DNA of 64,000 bases from Halobacteriales archaeon. Its GTDB lineage: Archaea > Halobacteriota > Halobacteria > Halobacteriales > SKSH01. The notes beneath the pieces were generated by a model that had not been told where the DNA came from, made no database searches, and worked only from the letters and a program-made list of their open reading frames with translations. Below, piece by piece: positions 17,553-26,827 of the stretch. Numbering within the stretch: the first letter of the stretch is position 1; the number at the start of each line of letters is the position of its first letter. Location: the NCBI GenBank assembly GCA_007118145.1, contig SKSD01000010.1, positions 1 through 64,000 of the forward strand, in the 5' to 3' direction. The position numbers were made by a program, and so were the translations under genes.

Positions 17553-18671
17553 ATGTGCTCGGCCATCCCCAAGTCGGAAGCCTCGCTTGTCGGCCTGGTG
17601 AGTGGCGACCTTCTCGGCATCGATATCGTGGTGACGATCGCCATCATCGTCTTCGCCCTTCTCGTGAGCACGTTCACACTCACGATGGGACTCTCGGTGG
17701 TAGGGCATCGTCGTGATACTGAGCAAGCTGCAGTGGTCGCCGAGGTCCGTGATGGCCTACTCGAACGACTCAGCCGTGACCGGCCAGGGTGGGAAGAGTG
17801 GGTCGACACCCTCGACGAACCGAGGGAGGAGGTACTCCTCGATCACCTGGAGACCTATCTTGATATGTTGGTTGGTCGAGATCACGAGCGATTGCTCGAG
17901 TTGGCAGAGACTCTCGATCTGTACGAACGTGCTCGGCTATCGATCGAGACCGGTGATACCTTCGACCGGTGCCGTGCGCTTCGCTGGCTCGATATCATGG
18001 ACATGTCGATCGACCCGGGCTGGTTGCTCCCTCGGATATCCACTGCGAGGATCGAGCGCGAGGCAGCAGCACCGGTACTGCGTCGACATCCCGATGGACA
18101 CCAACTCGCTCTCTCGTTACTCCTTGAAGGCGAGTATCTGACGGGTCATGGCATGGAGACACTCTATCAGCTCATCGCCGATGACCCGACGCCGACTGTC
18201 GAACATCTCCACGAGATCGAGTCCACCGAACTCCTCTCACAGGTGTTACTCGTACTCGCCGCCCGTCCGTCGTCCGATGAGGAACCACCGATCGAGCCAC
18301 TGACCGAGCTTTACGGACATGCTGATGAACGTATTCGAGCCCGTACCTGCCTCGTACTAGGCACCTTCGCCTGGCACGAAGACCTCAAGGAGTCGATCGA
18401 TATCGATGCGTTACTCGATGATAGCCCAGAGGTACGTATCGCCACGTATCGAATGCTTGCCAGGTGGCGTGACGAGATCGCCAGACACCATCTCCGGACA
18501 GCACTCGATGAGGAGACGGATCGTCGGGCAAAGATTGTACTCGTACGGTCGCTCTTGCAACATGGCCGACGCGGTGATCGCTTCGCCCTCGCCGGCCTTG
18601 TCGATGAGAACCTCCTCACATGGGCAAGGCTCGAAGGCGTTGCCAGTGAGCGGAGGGACCCACTGCTATGA
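17553..18671 (+). CDS. Membrane-anchored HEAT-repeat protein
   Basis: A 372-residue protein with one N-terminal membrane span (about residues 22-50, GIDIVVTIAIIVFALLVST) and a long alpha-helical cytoplasmic region. The region after about residue 90 shows HEAT-like pairs of helices, clearest at about 275-350 (DERIRARTCLVLGTFAW, SPEVRIATYRMLARWRD, DRRAKIVLVRSLLQHG). HEAT repeats are scaffolds for protein contacts. The stop overlaps the glycosyltransferase ATG by four bases, so the two very likely act together, perhaps with the HEAT protein assembling or regulating the synthase. Confidence 0.75.
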   Translation: MCSAIPKSEASLVGLVSGDLLGIDIVVTIAIIVFALLVSTFTLTMGLSVVGHRRDTEQAAVVAEVRDGLLERLSRDRPGWEEWVDTLDEPREEVLLDHLETYLDMLVGRDHERLLELAETLDLYERARLSIETGDTFDRCRALRWLDIMDMSIDPGWLLPRISTARIEREAAAPVLRRHPDGHQLALSLLLEGEYLTGHGMETLYQLIADDPTPTVEHLHEIESTELLSQVLLVLAARPSSDEEPPIEPLTELYGHADERIRARTCLVLGTFAWHEDLKESIDIDALLDDSPEVRIATYRMLARWRDEIARHHLRTALDEETDRRAKIVLVRSLLQHGRRGDRFALAGLVDENLLTWARLEGVASERRDPLL

Positions 18672-20110
18672 TTCGAGAGCTGCTCATGTGGGTGATCGTC
18701 ACATCAGCCATCATCGTGCTGATTCTGTATGCGGTCATCAACGCGTTCTACCTGTTCATCCATATCATCGGGCTTGTCGAACTTCGTGACCAGATGCGAG
18801 ATCAGGAGGTCGACCCAGCGTACTCCTCCTTCGATAGCAACTTCCTCCCCGGTGTGGCGATGATCGTCCCTGCATACAACGAGGCGAACACGATCGTCGA
18901 TTGCGTCCGCTCACTCGTCGAGATCGAGTACCCCGAGGTGACGGTCATCGCCGTGAACGATGGCTCGACGGATGACACACTCGAGCGGCTCACGGAGACG
19001 TTTGGCCTCGAGCTTGTCAATGATACACCACCGTGGCAGCTCTCCGATACCGAGGTGCACGGGATATACCGATCGACGACGGCAGAGCGGTTGTACGTGA
19101 TCGACAAGGAAAACGGTGGTAAGAGTGATGCACTGAACGCAGGGATCAACTTCACCGAACAACCGCTGTTCTGTTCGATCGATGCTGACTCTATCATCGA
19201 CCGATCTGGCCTCAGACGGGTGGTCGCCCCGTTTATCGCTAATCCAAAGGAGGTGGTCGCATCGGGTGGGACGGTCCGACTTGCCAATGGCTGCGTGATC
19301 GAGGATGGGCATCTGGTCGATGCGAACATGTCTGACTCGCTGCTCGTGCAGATGCAAGAGGCGGAGTATCTCAGATCGTTCTACTCCGGCCGTCTCGGCC
19401 TGAGTCGTCTGCGAAACCTGCTGGTCATCTCGGGGACGTTCGGCATGTTCAGGACCGATGTGATACGTGAGATCGGTGGGTACAATCCCGAGACGGTGAC
19501 TGAAGACCTTGACCTCGTGGTCAGATTACACCGTCACTTTCACGAGCACGACCTTCCGTATCGCGTAGAGTTCGTCTCCGAACCGATCGTCTGGACCCAG
19601 GCACCAGAACGCCTGGGCGACCTGGGCAGACAGCGACGTCGATGGTATCGAGGGCTCCTTGAGGTCATCTCCACCAACCGCGACATGATCGCCAACCCAC
19701 GATACGGCACCATCGGAATGTTCGCCATCCCGATCCATATCATCGCTGAGGTGTTCGGACCGCTGCTTGAGGCGTATGGCTATCTCGTCGTGATCACGGC
19801 GATTATCCTCGGTATCTTGCACGTCGAGTTCTTCGTGTTGTTCTTGTTGGTGATCATCGGGATCGGGATCTTCCTGTCCACCTTCGGTGTCTTCAGTGAG
19901 GTATGGGGCTACCGTCGGTACGACGACCCTGGAGAGATAGCCGTCCTCCTCGGAGCATCGATCGTCGAGAACATCGGCTACCGCCAGCTCCGTGCGGTCT
20001 GGGCCGTCCACGGTCTCGTCGAGTTCCTCAGAAGGGACACGAGCTGGGGCCGCATCCGCCGGCAGACCTTCAACGATACCGCTGTCGGTGAAATGTCGTC
20101 GAATGAGTGA
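18668..20110 (+). CDS. Membrane-embedded family 2 glycosyltransferase
   Basis: A 480-residue processive-type GT2 of the cellulose / hyaluronan / poly-N-acetylglucosamine synthase group. An N-terminal span (about residues 8-35) is followed by the GT-A domain with MIVPAYNEANTI, VNDGSTDDTLERL, the metal-binding DAD in SIDADSI, the catalytic acid region TEDLDLV and the acceptor-side QRRRWYRG (Q/RxxRW). Three or four C-terminal spans (about 345-450) would form the export channel. It should add sugars from a nucleotide donor to a growing chain while moving it across the membrane. It is coupled to the HEAT-protein gene by a four-base overlap. Confidence 0.87.
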   Translation: MIRELLMWVIVTSAIIVLILYAVINAFYLFIHIIGLVELRDQMRDQEVDPAYSSFDSNFLPGVAMIVPAYNEANTIVDCVRSLVEIEYPEVTVIAVNDGSTDDTLERLTETFGLELVNDTPPWQLSDTEVHGIYRSTTAERLYVIDKENGGKSDALNAGINFTEQPLFCSIDADSIIDRSGLRRVVAPFIANPKEVVASGGTVRLANGCVIEDGHLVDANMSDSLLVQMQEAEYLRSFYSGRLGLSRLRNLLVISGTFGMFRTDVIREIGGYNPETVTEDLDLVVRLHRHFHEHDLPYRVEFVSEPIVWTQAPERLGDLGRQRRRWYRGLLEVISTNRDMIANPRYGTIGMFAIPIHIIAEVFGPLLEAYGYLVVITAIILGILHVEFFVLFLLVIIGIGIFLSTFGVFSEVWGYRRYDDPGEIAVLLGASIVENIGYRQLRAVWAVHGLVEFLRRDTSWGRIRRQTFNDTAVGEMSSNE

Positions 20111-20202
20111 GAAGCAAGGTGGTCACAAATCGCAACACGATATCAGTGGTAATGATTAGTGTTGAACAATGTTAATATATCCTGATAACAAATGAGAGTG
20201 TC

Positions 20203-20526
20203 ATGAACGGGGTACTCCAGGTCGACCTCAGCCTCCTGCAACCGCAGGAAGTGGTCGTCCTCATCGTCGCCGTCGGTGGACTTCTCCCGATCATCCTCTA
20301 CTATCGGTGGGCGACGAGGTGGGTGCTCATCGCGTATGCATTCTTACTGATCGGTGCGCTCGCCACCAATATCGAAAACCTCTTTTGGCACGATCAGATC
20401 AACCGTATCGAGCACTTCGTTGGCAACCTTGGGGCCGGTATCGCCTTTGCGGTCGCCGCGTACGCCTATCGCGCCTCGTTGACCGACGAGTTTGGTCCCG
20501 ATGGAGGTCAAGGCGATGACGATTGA
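20203..20526 (+). CDS. Three-span membrane protein preceding a sensor kinase
   Basis: A 107-residue protein with three hydrophobic segments (VVVLIVAVGGLLPIILYY, VLIAYAFLLIGALATNI and LGAGIAFAVAAYAY) and an acidic tail DGGQGDDD. Its last 11 bases overlap the start of the downstream kinase, so they are co-translated. It may be a sensor input unit for the kinase, similar to membrane proteins paired with haloarchaeal histidine kinases; no family is named with confidence. Confidence 0.7.
   Translation: MNGVLQVDLSLLQPQEVVVLIVAVGGLLPIILYYRWATRWVLIAYAFLLIGALATNIENLFWHDQINRIEHFVGNLGAGIAFAVAAYAYRASLTDEFGPDGGQGDDD
20503..20508 (+). promoter_or_regulatory. Shine-Dalgarno GGAGGT deciding the kinase start
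   Basis: A perfect GGAGGT lies seven bases before the ATG at 20516, inside the coding region of the upstream 107-residue gene. Strong Shine-Dalgarno sites are rare in this window, where most genes appear leaderless, so this marks an internal operon start and selects 20516 over the in-frame TTG at 20492 or ATG at 20501. Confidence 0.6.
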
Positions 20527-21898
20527 CAGTCTCATCCCAGCCGCAGATATCATTGGGGCTGGTGGCTTTCTGACCGCTGCCTACCTCGGGTTGCTCAACT
20601 ACCGAGATACCCACGCAGAAAGGGTCTTCTGGCTCGTCTTCGTCTTTACCTCGCTTCTTGGGGCACTCTGGCTCTCACTGGTAGCGCTGGAATGGCTGAA
20701 CGTCACACCAGAACTGCTTGATGCACTGAGTACGTCATTACAGGCCGTGGTCATCGGTTTGTTCGCCGTCGGGACGATCGGTGCGAGGAGCCTCGTCGAG
20801 GATCTCAAGGCATCCAATCGGCGAGCAGCGAAGCAGCGCATGGAGGCGATCGATGCACGTGAGCAGGCTGAACAACGCAAGCAAGAGCTCGAACGGATGC
20901 GAGATCTGATGCGAAACACCGAGCGACTGGCTGATGTTGGTTCGTGGGAACTCGATACCACGAACGATATCATCGAGTGGACGAATGGGACACGCGAGAT
21001 ATTCGAGGTGGACGCTGGCTTCTCAGCAGATGCTCATATCGCACTTCGTTTCTATCACGATGATGATCGAAAGAAACTCGATCGACTACTCGATGAGTGT
21101 CTGGCATCAGGGACCTCATTTCAAGAGACGCTCCGGATACGGACTGCCAAGGGGAGCGAGCGATGGGTCGAGATGTTCGGTGAACGGACGACCGACACAG
21201 ACGGTACACATCATATCCGAGGGTGTGTACAGGACATCACCGAGTTACAAGAGCGAGAGGAGCAAATCGCCATCCTCGACCGTGTTCTCAGACACAACAT
21301 CAGAAACGATGTGAACAAGATCATCGGCAATGCCCAGCTCATAAAGGAACGGACCGAGGTCGAGCTCACCGAATTCATCGAGAGTATCGTCGAAAACGCG
21401 AACGGACTCGTCGAGATGGCGAACAAACAGCGAACCGTCACCGCATTGCTCAAGCGGGCACGGGGTCGTGAGGAGATCGCCATCGAATCGCTGATCAATC
21501 CACCGGTGAGGCGACTTCGCGAGCGGTACCCACAGGCAGATATTGTGATCACGCAAGTAGACGAATTGACATTCCTGACGATTCCCGAACTTGAGGTGGT
21601 CATCGAGGAAATCATGGAGAATGCCATCGTGCACTCAGATAGAGAGACACCATCTGTCGAGATAGCCACCAATACGACCCGCTCGAGCCTGCAGATCACC
21701 ATCGCTGATGACGGGCCTGGGATACCTCAGCACGAACGGCGTGTCATCAACGAGGAGGTCGAAGTCGATCCCCTGAAACACGGGAGTGGGATGGGTCTGT
21801 GGATGGTCAAGCGCATCATCCACCGCACCGGTGGTACCCTCGAGTTCGAACCGAGACACCCTCGAGGGAGTCTCGTACACCTGCAATTCACGATCTGA
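20516..21898 (+). CDS. Membrane PAS sensor histidine kinase
   Basis: A 460-residue kinase with three N-terminal membrane spans (about residues 8-25, 35-58, 70-92), a coiled-coil linker (about 95-135, RMEAIDAREQAEQRKQELERM), a PAS domain (about 138-250) and a kinase core. The phospho-acceptor is His260 in LRHNIRND, typical of haloarchaeal HisKA-like boxes, and the ATPase part shows VIEEIMENAIVHS (N box), DDGPGIP (G1) and GSGMGLWMV (G2). It is translated from the operon with the three-span protein. No response regulator lies nearby, so output probably goes through a stand-alone partner. Confidence 0.88.
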   Translation: MTIDSLIPAADIIGAGGFLTAAYLGLLNYRDTHAERVFWLVFVFTSLLGALWLSLVALEWLNVTPELLDALSTSLQAVVIGLFAVGTIGARSLVEDLKASNRRAAKQRMEAIDAREQAEQRKQELERMRDLMRNTERLADVGSWELDTTNDIIEWTNGTREIFEVDAGFSADAHIALRFYHDDDRKKLDRLLDECLASGTSFQETLRIRTAKGSERWVEMFGERTTDTDGTHHIRGCVQDITELQEREEQIAILDRVLRHNIRNDVNKIIGNAQLIKERTEVELTEFIESIVENANGLVEMANKQRTVTALLKRARGREEIAIESLINPPVRRLRERYPQADIVITQVDELTFLTIPELEVVIEEIMENAIVHSDRETPSVEIATNTTRSSLQITIADDGPGIPQHERRVINEEVEVDPLKHGSGMGLWMVKRIIHRTGGTLEFEPRHPRGSLVHLQFTI

Positions 21899-21960
21899 CC
21901 TTGTGTGGGCGCCCAATTGCCAACGGAATCACTTTACCCAGGTACCAAGATGGCTCCTTA

Positions 21961-22015
21961 TTGACATCCTCCCACGGCTGAAGCCGTGGGTTTCCGCTCG
22001 TAGTATGTCATGCAC
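21961..22015 (+). repeat. IS200/IS605-like terminal hairpin element (copy 2)
   Basis: The segment begins TTGACATCCTCCCACGGC, continues with TGAA and GCCGTGGG to close a perfect 8-bp hairpin (21971-21978 with 21983-21990), and ends TTTCCGCTCGTAG. This pattern is the conserved right end seen downstream of tnpB in haloarchaeal IS200/IS605 and IS1341-type elements, where it belongs to the guide-RNA/terminator region. No tnpB or tnpA remnant precedes it; the kinase gene ends at 21898. It is therefore a solo end or a miniature element. A decayed copy lies at 5242-5296. Confidence 0.65.
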
Positions 22016-22052
22016 ATACCGCGATGTCCAACGAGTTCCCGATTGGTCTCAC

Positions 22053-22268
22053 TCACCGCTCGAGTTCGATGGCGTCCTCTACTTGATGGACTAGATCGAG
22101 TGCGGGTGCACGCAAGGTAGCAGACACCTCGACTGAGGCATCGGGATCGAGGTCCCCAGCATCGACCGCGTCGTGGATGGCCATCTCAAGCTCGCGCTGT
22201 GAGGTCACACCGAACTGTTTCAGGAAGCTCCGAATCTCGAGGTTGACGGTATCCTCATCCATACTCAT
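22053..22268 (-). CDS. DUF6494 family small protein
   Basis: A 71-residue protein matching the DUF6494 pattern: MDEDTVNLEIRSFLKQFGV, then TSQRELEMAIHDAV, then a short beta stretch SVEVSATL. The family occurs in bacteria and archaea with no known function; the compact helical N-terminal half resembles small regulatory or chaperone-like proteins. The frame is open upstream to 22355 but the similarity starts at the ATG at 22268 or 22262, and the longer version would run into the lipoprotein gene. It is probably read together with that lipoprotein gene. Confidence 0.75.
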   Translation of the reverse strand: MSMDEDTVNLEIRSFLKQFGVTSQRELEMAIHDAVDAGDLDPDASVEVSATLRAPALDLVHQVEDAIELER

Positions 22269-22329
22269 GATTCTCATCACAAATCGATAAATCCCGAGGT
22301 CGGTCCAAACTCGAACAGAGCGAGCACGC

Positions 22330-22860
22330 TCAATAGTACTCAAGCACCAGCGCAAGCACCGTATTCGGATGGGTTGGTTCGTCGAGTGTACTCGCTATAC
22401 TGTATCGTTCGGTCGCTGTCTCGATACCGCGAAGTGTCGCGGCTGAGATGTAAAACTCCTCACAGACACCAGCATGCTCGCGAGCCCACGTAGCCGCCTC
22501 GAGACTTGGTAGATTGAATGCCGGTGTCTCACTCAGATACAGGGCTGCCATGAACTCATCGTGTAACTCCGAGAACGTCTCCGCGAGTGATTGAGCCCAT
22601 TGTTCGGTCGCAAACGCCTCCGACCCGGAGATATCACCGGGTGCATCGGTGACGATCGGTTCGAGCTGCTCGGTGAAATCGTCAATCGCCTGCTGGGCGG
22701 CGTCGTATGCCTGTTCGTATCGGCTCATCCCATCCTCGTCATACGTTGAGAGGTCGTCTCGAGTGGGCTCGTCGTCTGCGTCATCGTCATCGCCAAGACA
22801 GCCTGCGACGGTGACGGGTGGGAGACACGCGACACCGATGAGGAACCGTCTACGATACAT
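22330..22860 (-). CDS. Lipoprotein of unknown function
   Basis: A 176-residue exported lipoprotein. The N-terminus MYRRRFLIGVACLPPVTVAGCLGD contains paired arginines and a lipobox (VAGC, Cys near residue 21) followed by an Asp-rich linker, the usual haloarchaeal arrangement for Tat export and lipid anchoring. The mature part is mainly alpha-helical (AYDAAQQAIDDFTEQLE, AQSLAETFSELHDEF). No family is recognised. The DUF6494 gene lies downstream in the same direction. Confidence 0.75.
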   Translation of the reverse strand: MYRRRFLIGVACLPPVTVAGCLGDDDDADDEPTRDDLSTYDEDGMSRYEQAYDAAQQAIDDFTEQLEPIVTDAPGDISGSEAFATEQWAQSLAETFSELHDEFMAALYLSETPAFNLPSLEAATWAREHAGVCEEFYISAATLRGIETATERYSIASTLDEPTHPNTVLALVLEYY

Positions 22861-23050
22861 GCCTCAGGAACACCGAGTGGCCACTGATAAGGGTTTCAGC
22901 CTGAGAATCACAGATGAAAATTGTGCATCACATCAGCCAGCCAAGGGTACCTGTTCACCTGCGAATCATCCTCTAGCTGAAACAATCCAATCAAATAGCA
23001 CGACATCCTATACGAACCAGATCAACACACCCCGAGGGGTCGAACCCAAC

Positions 23051-25219
23051 ATGACTCATGAGCGCCGACACATCGCATCAAGCCGATCGAGTGCCGACGT
23101 ACGCGCTCAGCCCCGTATGCGTGAGGCCTGCGTCGTGCTCGTCACTTGTTGTGTGATTTTCTTCCTGAGCGTCACCCTCGTGGGCCTACCATCGATCGTC
23201 ACCGCTGAGAACCCTGAGGCGAACGGGGCCGACCGCATCCTATCGAATGATGTGGTCGCTCCTGGTGGTGAGATCACGGTTGAGACGACCGTCGCGTTCG
23301 AAGATCCTACCTCAGGGGTTCTGACCGAATCGGTCGATCCAGCGGTTGATGGTATCGTGATCGACGATGATGATGGTGCAGATGAGGTGACTGTCGATGA
23401 TGACCACGTATCGTTCACCTTCACCGATCGTACATCTGTCACCGTCACCTATACCCTCGAGTTCGACCAATCGGTCGATGATGGTGATACCTTCGAGATC
23501 GAAGGTGTGTGGGACAACGGTGACACTGTCGAACTCCCAGAGTCAACCGTGACCGTCTCCGACGGTCCAATATTCGAGGTCGAACAACTAGAGATCCCTG
23601 AACGCGTCCCACCTGGGCAGGGGTTCGATGTTGCGTTGGTCATCAACAACACCGGATCGGAGACCGATACGCAGACGGTCGAACTATCCCTCGACAGTTC
23701 CACACTTCGTGAGAGCGACCCCATCACACTCGGTCCCGGGGAACAGCAATCGCTCGTCTTCGAGGATGTGACGATCGACGATCCGGGGGTGTACGCACTT
23801 GCGATCGAGACCGAACAGCACCTACGGTCGCACAATATCACCGTTGAGTCATTCGCACGCTTCGACGTGGAGATGATCGATGCTCCACAGACGGTCGCCG
23901 ATGTCGACGAGTTCGTCGTCACGGCGGTGGTGTCGAACACGGGCGACCTCTCGGCCACCCAAGACATTCGATTGCAGGTCAACGATGATACCATCACCGT
24001 TCGAGAGGACGTGACGATCGAACCGGGGCAATCACAGCTCATCTCGTTCGACCCGATCCGGATCGACGAGACTGGTATCCACACACTCAGGGTTATGACA
24101 GACGATAGCGACCTGACACGGACTATCTCCGTAGTTGAGGCCGAGGTATCTGCACGATTTGAAGATCAGCTCATCGGCACCGATACCGGTGGGAACACCG
24201 CCGTCTATATCGAGGAGGTCACTGCAGACCAAGGCTGGTCGATCGTCCTCACCTACGAGAACGAGACCGGTGTATCGATCGTTGCCGGGATGTATACCTT
24301 CGATGAACCGGTCGAAGACGGTTTTGTGTCCGTCCCGATCGAAGACAGTCACGCCTATCCAGGTACCATGGAGGCTCACGTCGCCATCGATACTGATGAC
24401 GTGACGATCGGAGAGCCACTACCGGAGACGGTCGAACGCTTACTCACAGATAGTGCCTCCGTCTTTGAGATATCGATCGACCTCTATGACCAGTCGTTCG
24501 ATGATGCGACCTCGACGATCACCGTCTCAGCCGCAGCGTTGTTTGATGCACCAGATTCTGGGGCTACACCGTACATCATCGCCCTGTATCGAGACGCTGG
24601 TGATGGTCTCGAAATCGTCGGTCAGAGCAACCCGATCTGGGGTGCTGAGCAGGATATCGAGATCGCGTTAGACCGATCTCTCGATATCGAGGGAGACCAC
24701 GAGATGATCGCCCGAGTGCACTACGCTGTGGTTGGCCAACGTGGTGAGCCAATCCATATGCTCGATGGTTCATCACCATCGACGGTCGATGAACCGGTGA
24801 CCGTCCGAATCGTCAACACGCCGTCGTTTACGATACAAGGGGTAAATCGAGATGCATCTGTGACGGCGGGTGAGACGCTCAACATAGAGATCACGGTGAT
24901 GAACGAGGGCGTCGCAGCTGGCTCGAAATCGCTGTGGGTGTCAGCAGGAGCTTGGGTCGAACTGGTCGATATCACGCTCGATCCAGGTGAGACGAAGACG
25001 GTCTCCGTCTCCTGGCCGACGACATCTGACGATATCGGTGAGGTGACACTGCTGGTTGACTCCGGTGATGACCAGGAGTTATCCACCCTCTCTATCGAGA
25101 CACCAAGTGAGACAGAGACACCAAGTGACGGTGATCCCATACCTGGCTTCGGCCTGGCCATCGGTGTGTTATCACTCGTGATTCTCTCGTATGCCCTCAG
25201 CCGCCGATATCGACCATAG
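23051..25219 (+). CDS. Large surface protein with CARDB-like domains and PGF-CTERM tail
   Basis: A 722-residue secreted protein. A hydrophobic signal segment lies at about residues 26-50 (VVLVTCCVIFFLSVTLVGLP). The first module (about 55-170) resembles a cohesin/DUF-type beta domain, and at least three CARDB-like modules follow, each with the pattern of intermittent NTG..TQTVEL..L.PGE..S (about 180-270, 275-360 and 610-690). A Thr/Glu/Ser linker leads to PIPGFGLAIGVL plus a span and RRYRP, an archaeosortase-type PGF-CTERM signal for lipid-linked surface attachment. The start at 23051 (or 23117) is preferred over longer frames that overlap the divergent lipoprotein gene. Confidence 0.78.
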   Translation: MTHERRHIASSRSSADVRAQPRMREACVVLVTCCVIFFLSVTLVGLPSIVTAENPEANGADRILSNDVVAPGGEITVETTVAFEDPTSGVLTESVDPAVDGIVIDDDDGADEVTVDDDHVSFTFTDRTSVTVTYTLEFDQSVDDGDTFEIEGVWDNGDTVELPESTVTVSDGPIFEVEQLEIPERVPPGQGFDVALVINNTGSETDTQTVELSLDSSTLRESDPITLGPGEQQSLVFEDVTIDDPGVYALAIETEQHLRSHNITVESFARFDVEMIDAPQTVADVDEFVVTAVVSNTGDLSATQDIRLQVNDDTITVREDVTIEPGQSQLISFDPIRIDETGIHTLRVMTDDSDLTRTISVVEAEVSARFEDQLIGTDTGGNTAVYIEEVTADQGWSIVLTYENETGVSIVAGMYTFDEPVEDGFVSVPIEDSHAYPGTMEAHVAIDTDDVTIGEPLPETVERLLTDSASVFEISIDLYDQSFDDATSTITVSAAALFDAPDSGATPYIIALYRDAGDGLEIVGQSNPIWGAEQDIEIALDRSLDIEGDHEMIARVHYAVVGQRGEPIHMLDGSSPSTVDEPVTVRIVNTPSFTIQGVNRDASVTAGETLNIEITVMNEGVAAGSKSLWVSAGAWVELVDITLDPGETKTVSVSWPTTSDDIGEVTLLVDSGDDQELSTLSIETPSETETPSDGDPIPGFGLAIGVLSLVILSYALSRRYRP

Positions 25220-25368
25220 AGGCGCCTCGGTATCGATATTCTGGGATTGCTCCACTGTCACGAACAGTTATCAGGAGTAAGGATGTATATCAATCGATGA
25301 ACACATGATGGAACCGATCTGTTCGTCGGGTGGAATACACATTTGTTCCCTCAAGTGGGTGATTCACC

Positions 25369-25551
25369 GTGGCCATTAGTTTCTGGTTCTTGACATCAGC
25401 TGCGTTCTTCATCGCCGGGATGGTCTTGGTTCTCTCGTCGATCATCGCTGCACAGAGTGTATTTGTTGGCTACTTCGGCATCGGGTTGCTCATGATCGGG
25501 TACGTGATGGTCTTATTCGGCAACTATTTTCGTTATATCGACTGGACGTGA
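25369..25551 (+). CDS. Small two-span membrane protein
   Basis: A 60-residue hydrophobic protein with spans ISFWFLTSAAFFIAGMVLVLS and GYFGIGLLMIGYVMVLFG and a short tail NYFRYIDWT. The start is GTG at 25369; an in-frame stop lies three codons upstream. No family is recognised. The two helices with a tight loop resemble small membrane proteins common in haloarchaea. It stands alone between the PGF-CTERM protein and a convergent kinase. Confidence 0.5.
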   Translation: MAISFWFLTSAAFFIAGMVLVLSSIIAAQSVFVGYFGIGLLMIGYVMVLFGNYFRYIDWT

Positions 25552-25630
25552 CCGGCAATATGATTCATCCATAGCAATTGTACACACCAATCTTCAGTAC
25601 GTGGTCAACTGCGACTTGCGGTATATCGTT

Positions 25631-26536
25631 TCAGCTACGCCGACCCAGGACTGGTAAGGTGATACTGATCACGGTCCCCCGAGGAGAGTTATCGGTAATG
25701 AGGAAGTGGCCACCATTGTGTGAGACGATCGTTCGACTGATCCACAATCCGAGACCTTGTGAATGGAACATAGGCGTCTCATACCCTGCCTGGAGCACAC
25801 TGCGTTCAATATCGGGCATCCCCGGGCCGTTATCGGCGATGATGATCTCGATATTGCCTAACTCAGCAGGTTTGATACTGATCGATACAGAGGGCTCGAG
25901 CCGGTCGTTATGCTCGATAGCATTGACAAGGAGCTCTCGAATCGCCCGTTCTAATCGTCGGTCGAAATCTACCCAGATCGCATCAGGGAGATTCAATGTG
26001 ATCTCCGCCCAGGGATAGGATTCACGCACATGCGCAGCCTCTGCCTCGAGCAAGGCAACGAGATCGAATCGCTCTGATCGGTCGAAATCATCCATCACCA
26101 CACTCCTGAGATATCGGGTTTTGTCCGAGAGATCGATCAGGTGGTCTGCCTGCTCATCGATGCTGTGGAGGTGTTGTTCCCCGGCTTCGGTACCGTCCTC
26201 CATGAGGATCTCAACGTTGCCCTTGATGACGTTACAGATATTGCGAAGGTTGTGGCGAAGGATGCGATGCAAAATACTAGTTTGTTGGATCGAGCGATCG
26301 AGACGGCGAGCCGTCTCCTCGTGTGAGCGGTAGCCATACCATACGAGCGTGTAGATGAGAGAGGTAGAGAGAACCACAAAGACACCACCCTTGAGGATTT
26401 GTAATTGTGTTAGTACAATTTCTTCACCGATGGTGACATGAAGCAGGTAATCAGTGATCGCAATCCACAACAGTCCGAAAATGAGATAGACACCTGCGAT
26501 GACTGCTGGTGATTCAAGATAAGTTCGCTTACTCAT
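25631..26536 (-). CDS. Membrane sensor histidine kinase without PAS domain
   Basis: A 301-residue kinase with two membrane spans (about residues 12-30 and 48-67) joined by a short external loop, and then directly a kinase core. His95 in ILRHNLRN is the phospho-acceptor; the ATPase domain shows IRELLVNAIEHN, DNGPGMP and GLGLWISRTI. Lack of any sensory domain suggests the signal comes from the membrane itself or from a partner. It is oriented against the small membrane-protein gene upstream in coordinates. Confidence 0.87.
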   Translation of the reverse strand: MSKRTYLESPAVIAGVYLIFGLLWIAITDYLLHVTIGEEIVLTQLQILKGGVFVVLSTSLIYTLVWYGYRSHEETARRLDRSIQQTSILHRILRHNLRNICNVIKGNVEILMEDGTEAGEQHLHSIDEQADHLIDLSDKTRYLRSVVMDDFDRSERFDLVALLEAEAAHVRESYPWAEITLNLPDAIWVDFDRRLERAIRELLVNAIEHNDRLEPSVSISIKPAELGNIEIIIADNGPGMPDIERSVLQAGYETPMFHSQGLGLWISRTIVSHNGGHFLITDNSPRGTVISITLPVLGRRS

Positions 26537-26774
26537 CGCTATCGCCCCTCAGCTGATGGCTGATCTCGCGAATCAACCGTACTGGCATCGACACATCGAT
26601 AGTACGCGACGCAACCATACTCGACGATATGCAATCGTTGTAAACACAACCAATAAGCCATGTGGTTTTAATTGTCAATATTTGATAATGGTTAACTTCA
26701 CAGCATCGTGTAAAGAATCTGTAATAGTGGTGGTGTCATGCTACGATTATCTAGGCATACAAGCAGGAACGTAA

Positions 26775-26785
26775 CATATATAGGC
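26775..26785 (+). promoter_or_regulatory. TATA-like box before the PGF-CTERM lipoprotein
   Basis: ACATATATAGG lies about 48 bases before the ATG at 26828, which would give a short leader of some 20 bases. It is followed by the inverted repeat TAGGCAAACCTA (26783-26794), a possible operator. The 291-base gap 26537-26827 is otherwise AT-rich and without a recognisable gene. Confidence 0.4.
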
Positions 26786-26827
26786 AAACCTAGATGAAAG
26801 GAAATTAACGCTTAATATCCCAAAAAC

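Noticed and set aside
22649-23050. N-terminal 134-residue extension of the CARDB surface protein
   Set aside because: Overlaps the divergent lipoprotein gene and lacks a signal peptide in place; the ATG at 23051 precedes the signal segment.
26556-26774. 72-residue ORF in the gap before the PGF-CTERM lipoprotein
   Set aside because: No start signal, no domain, biased low-complexity composition unlike neighbouring genes.
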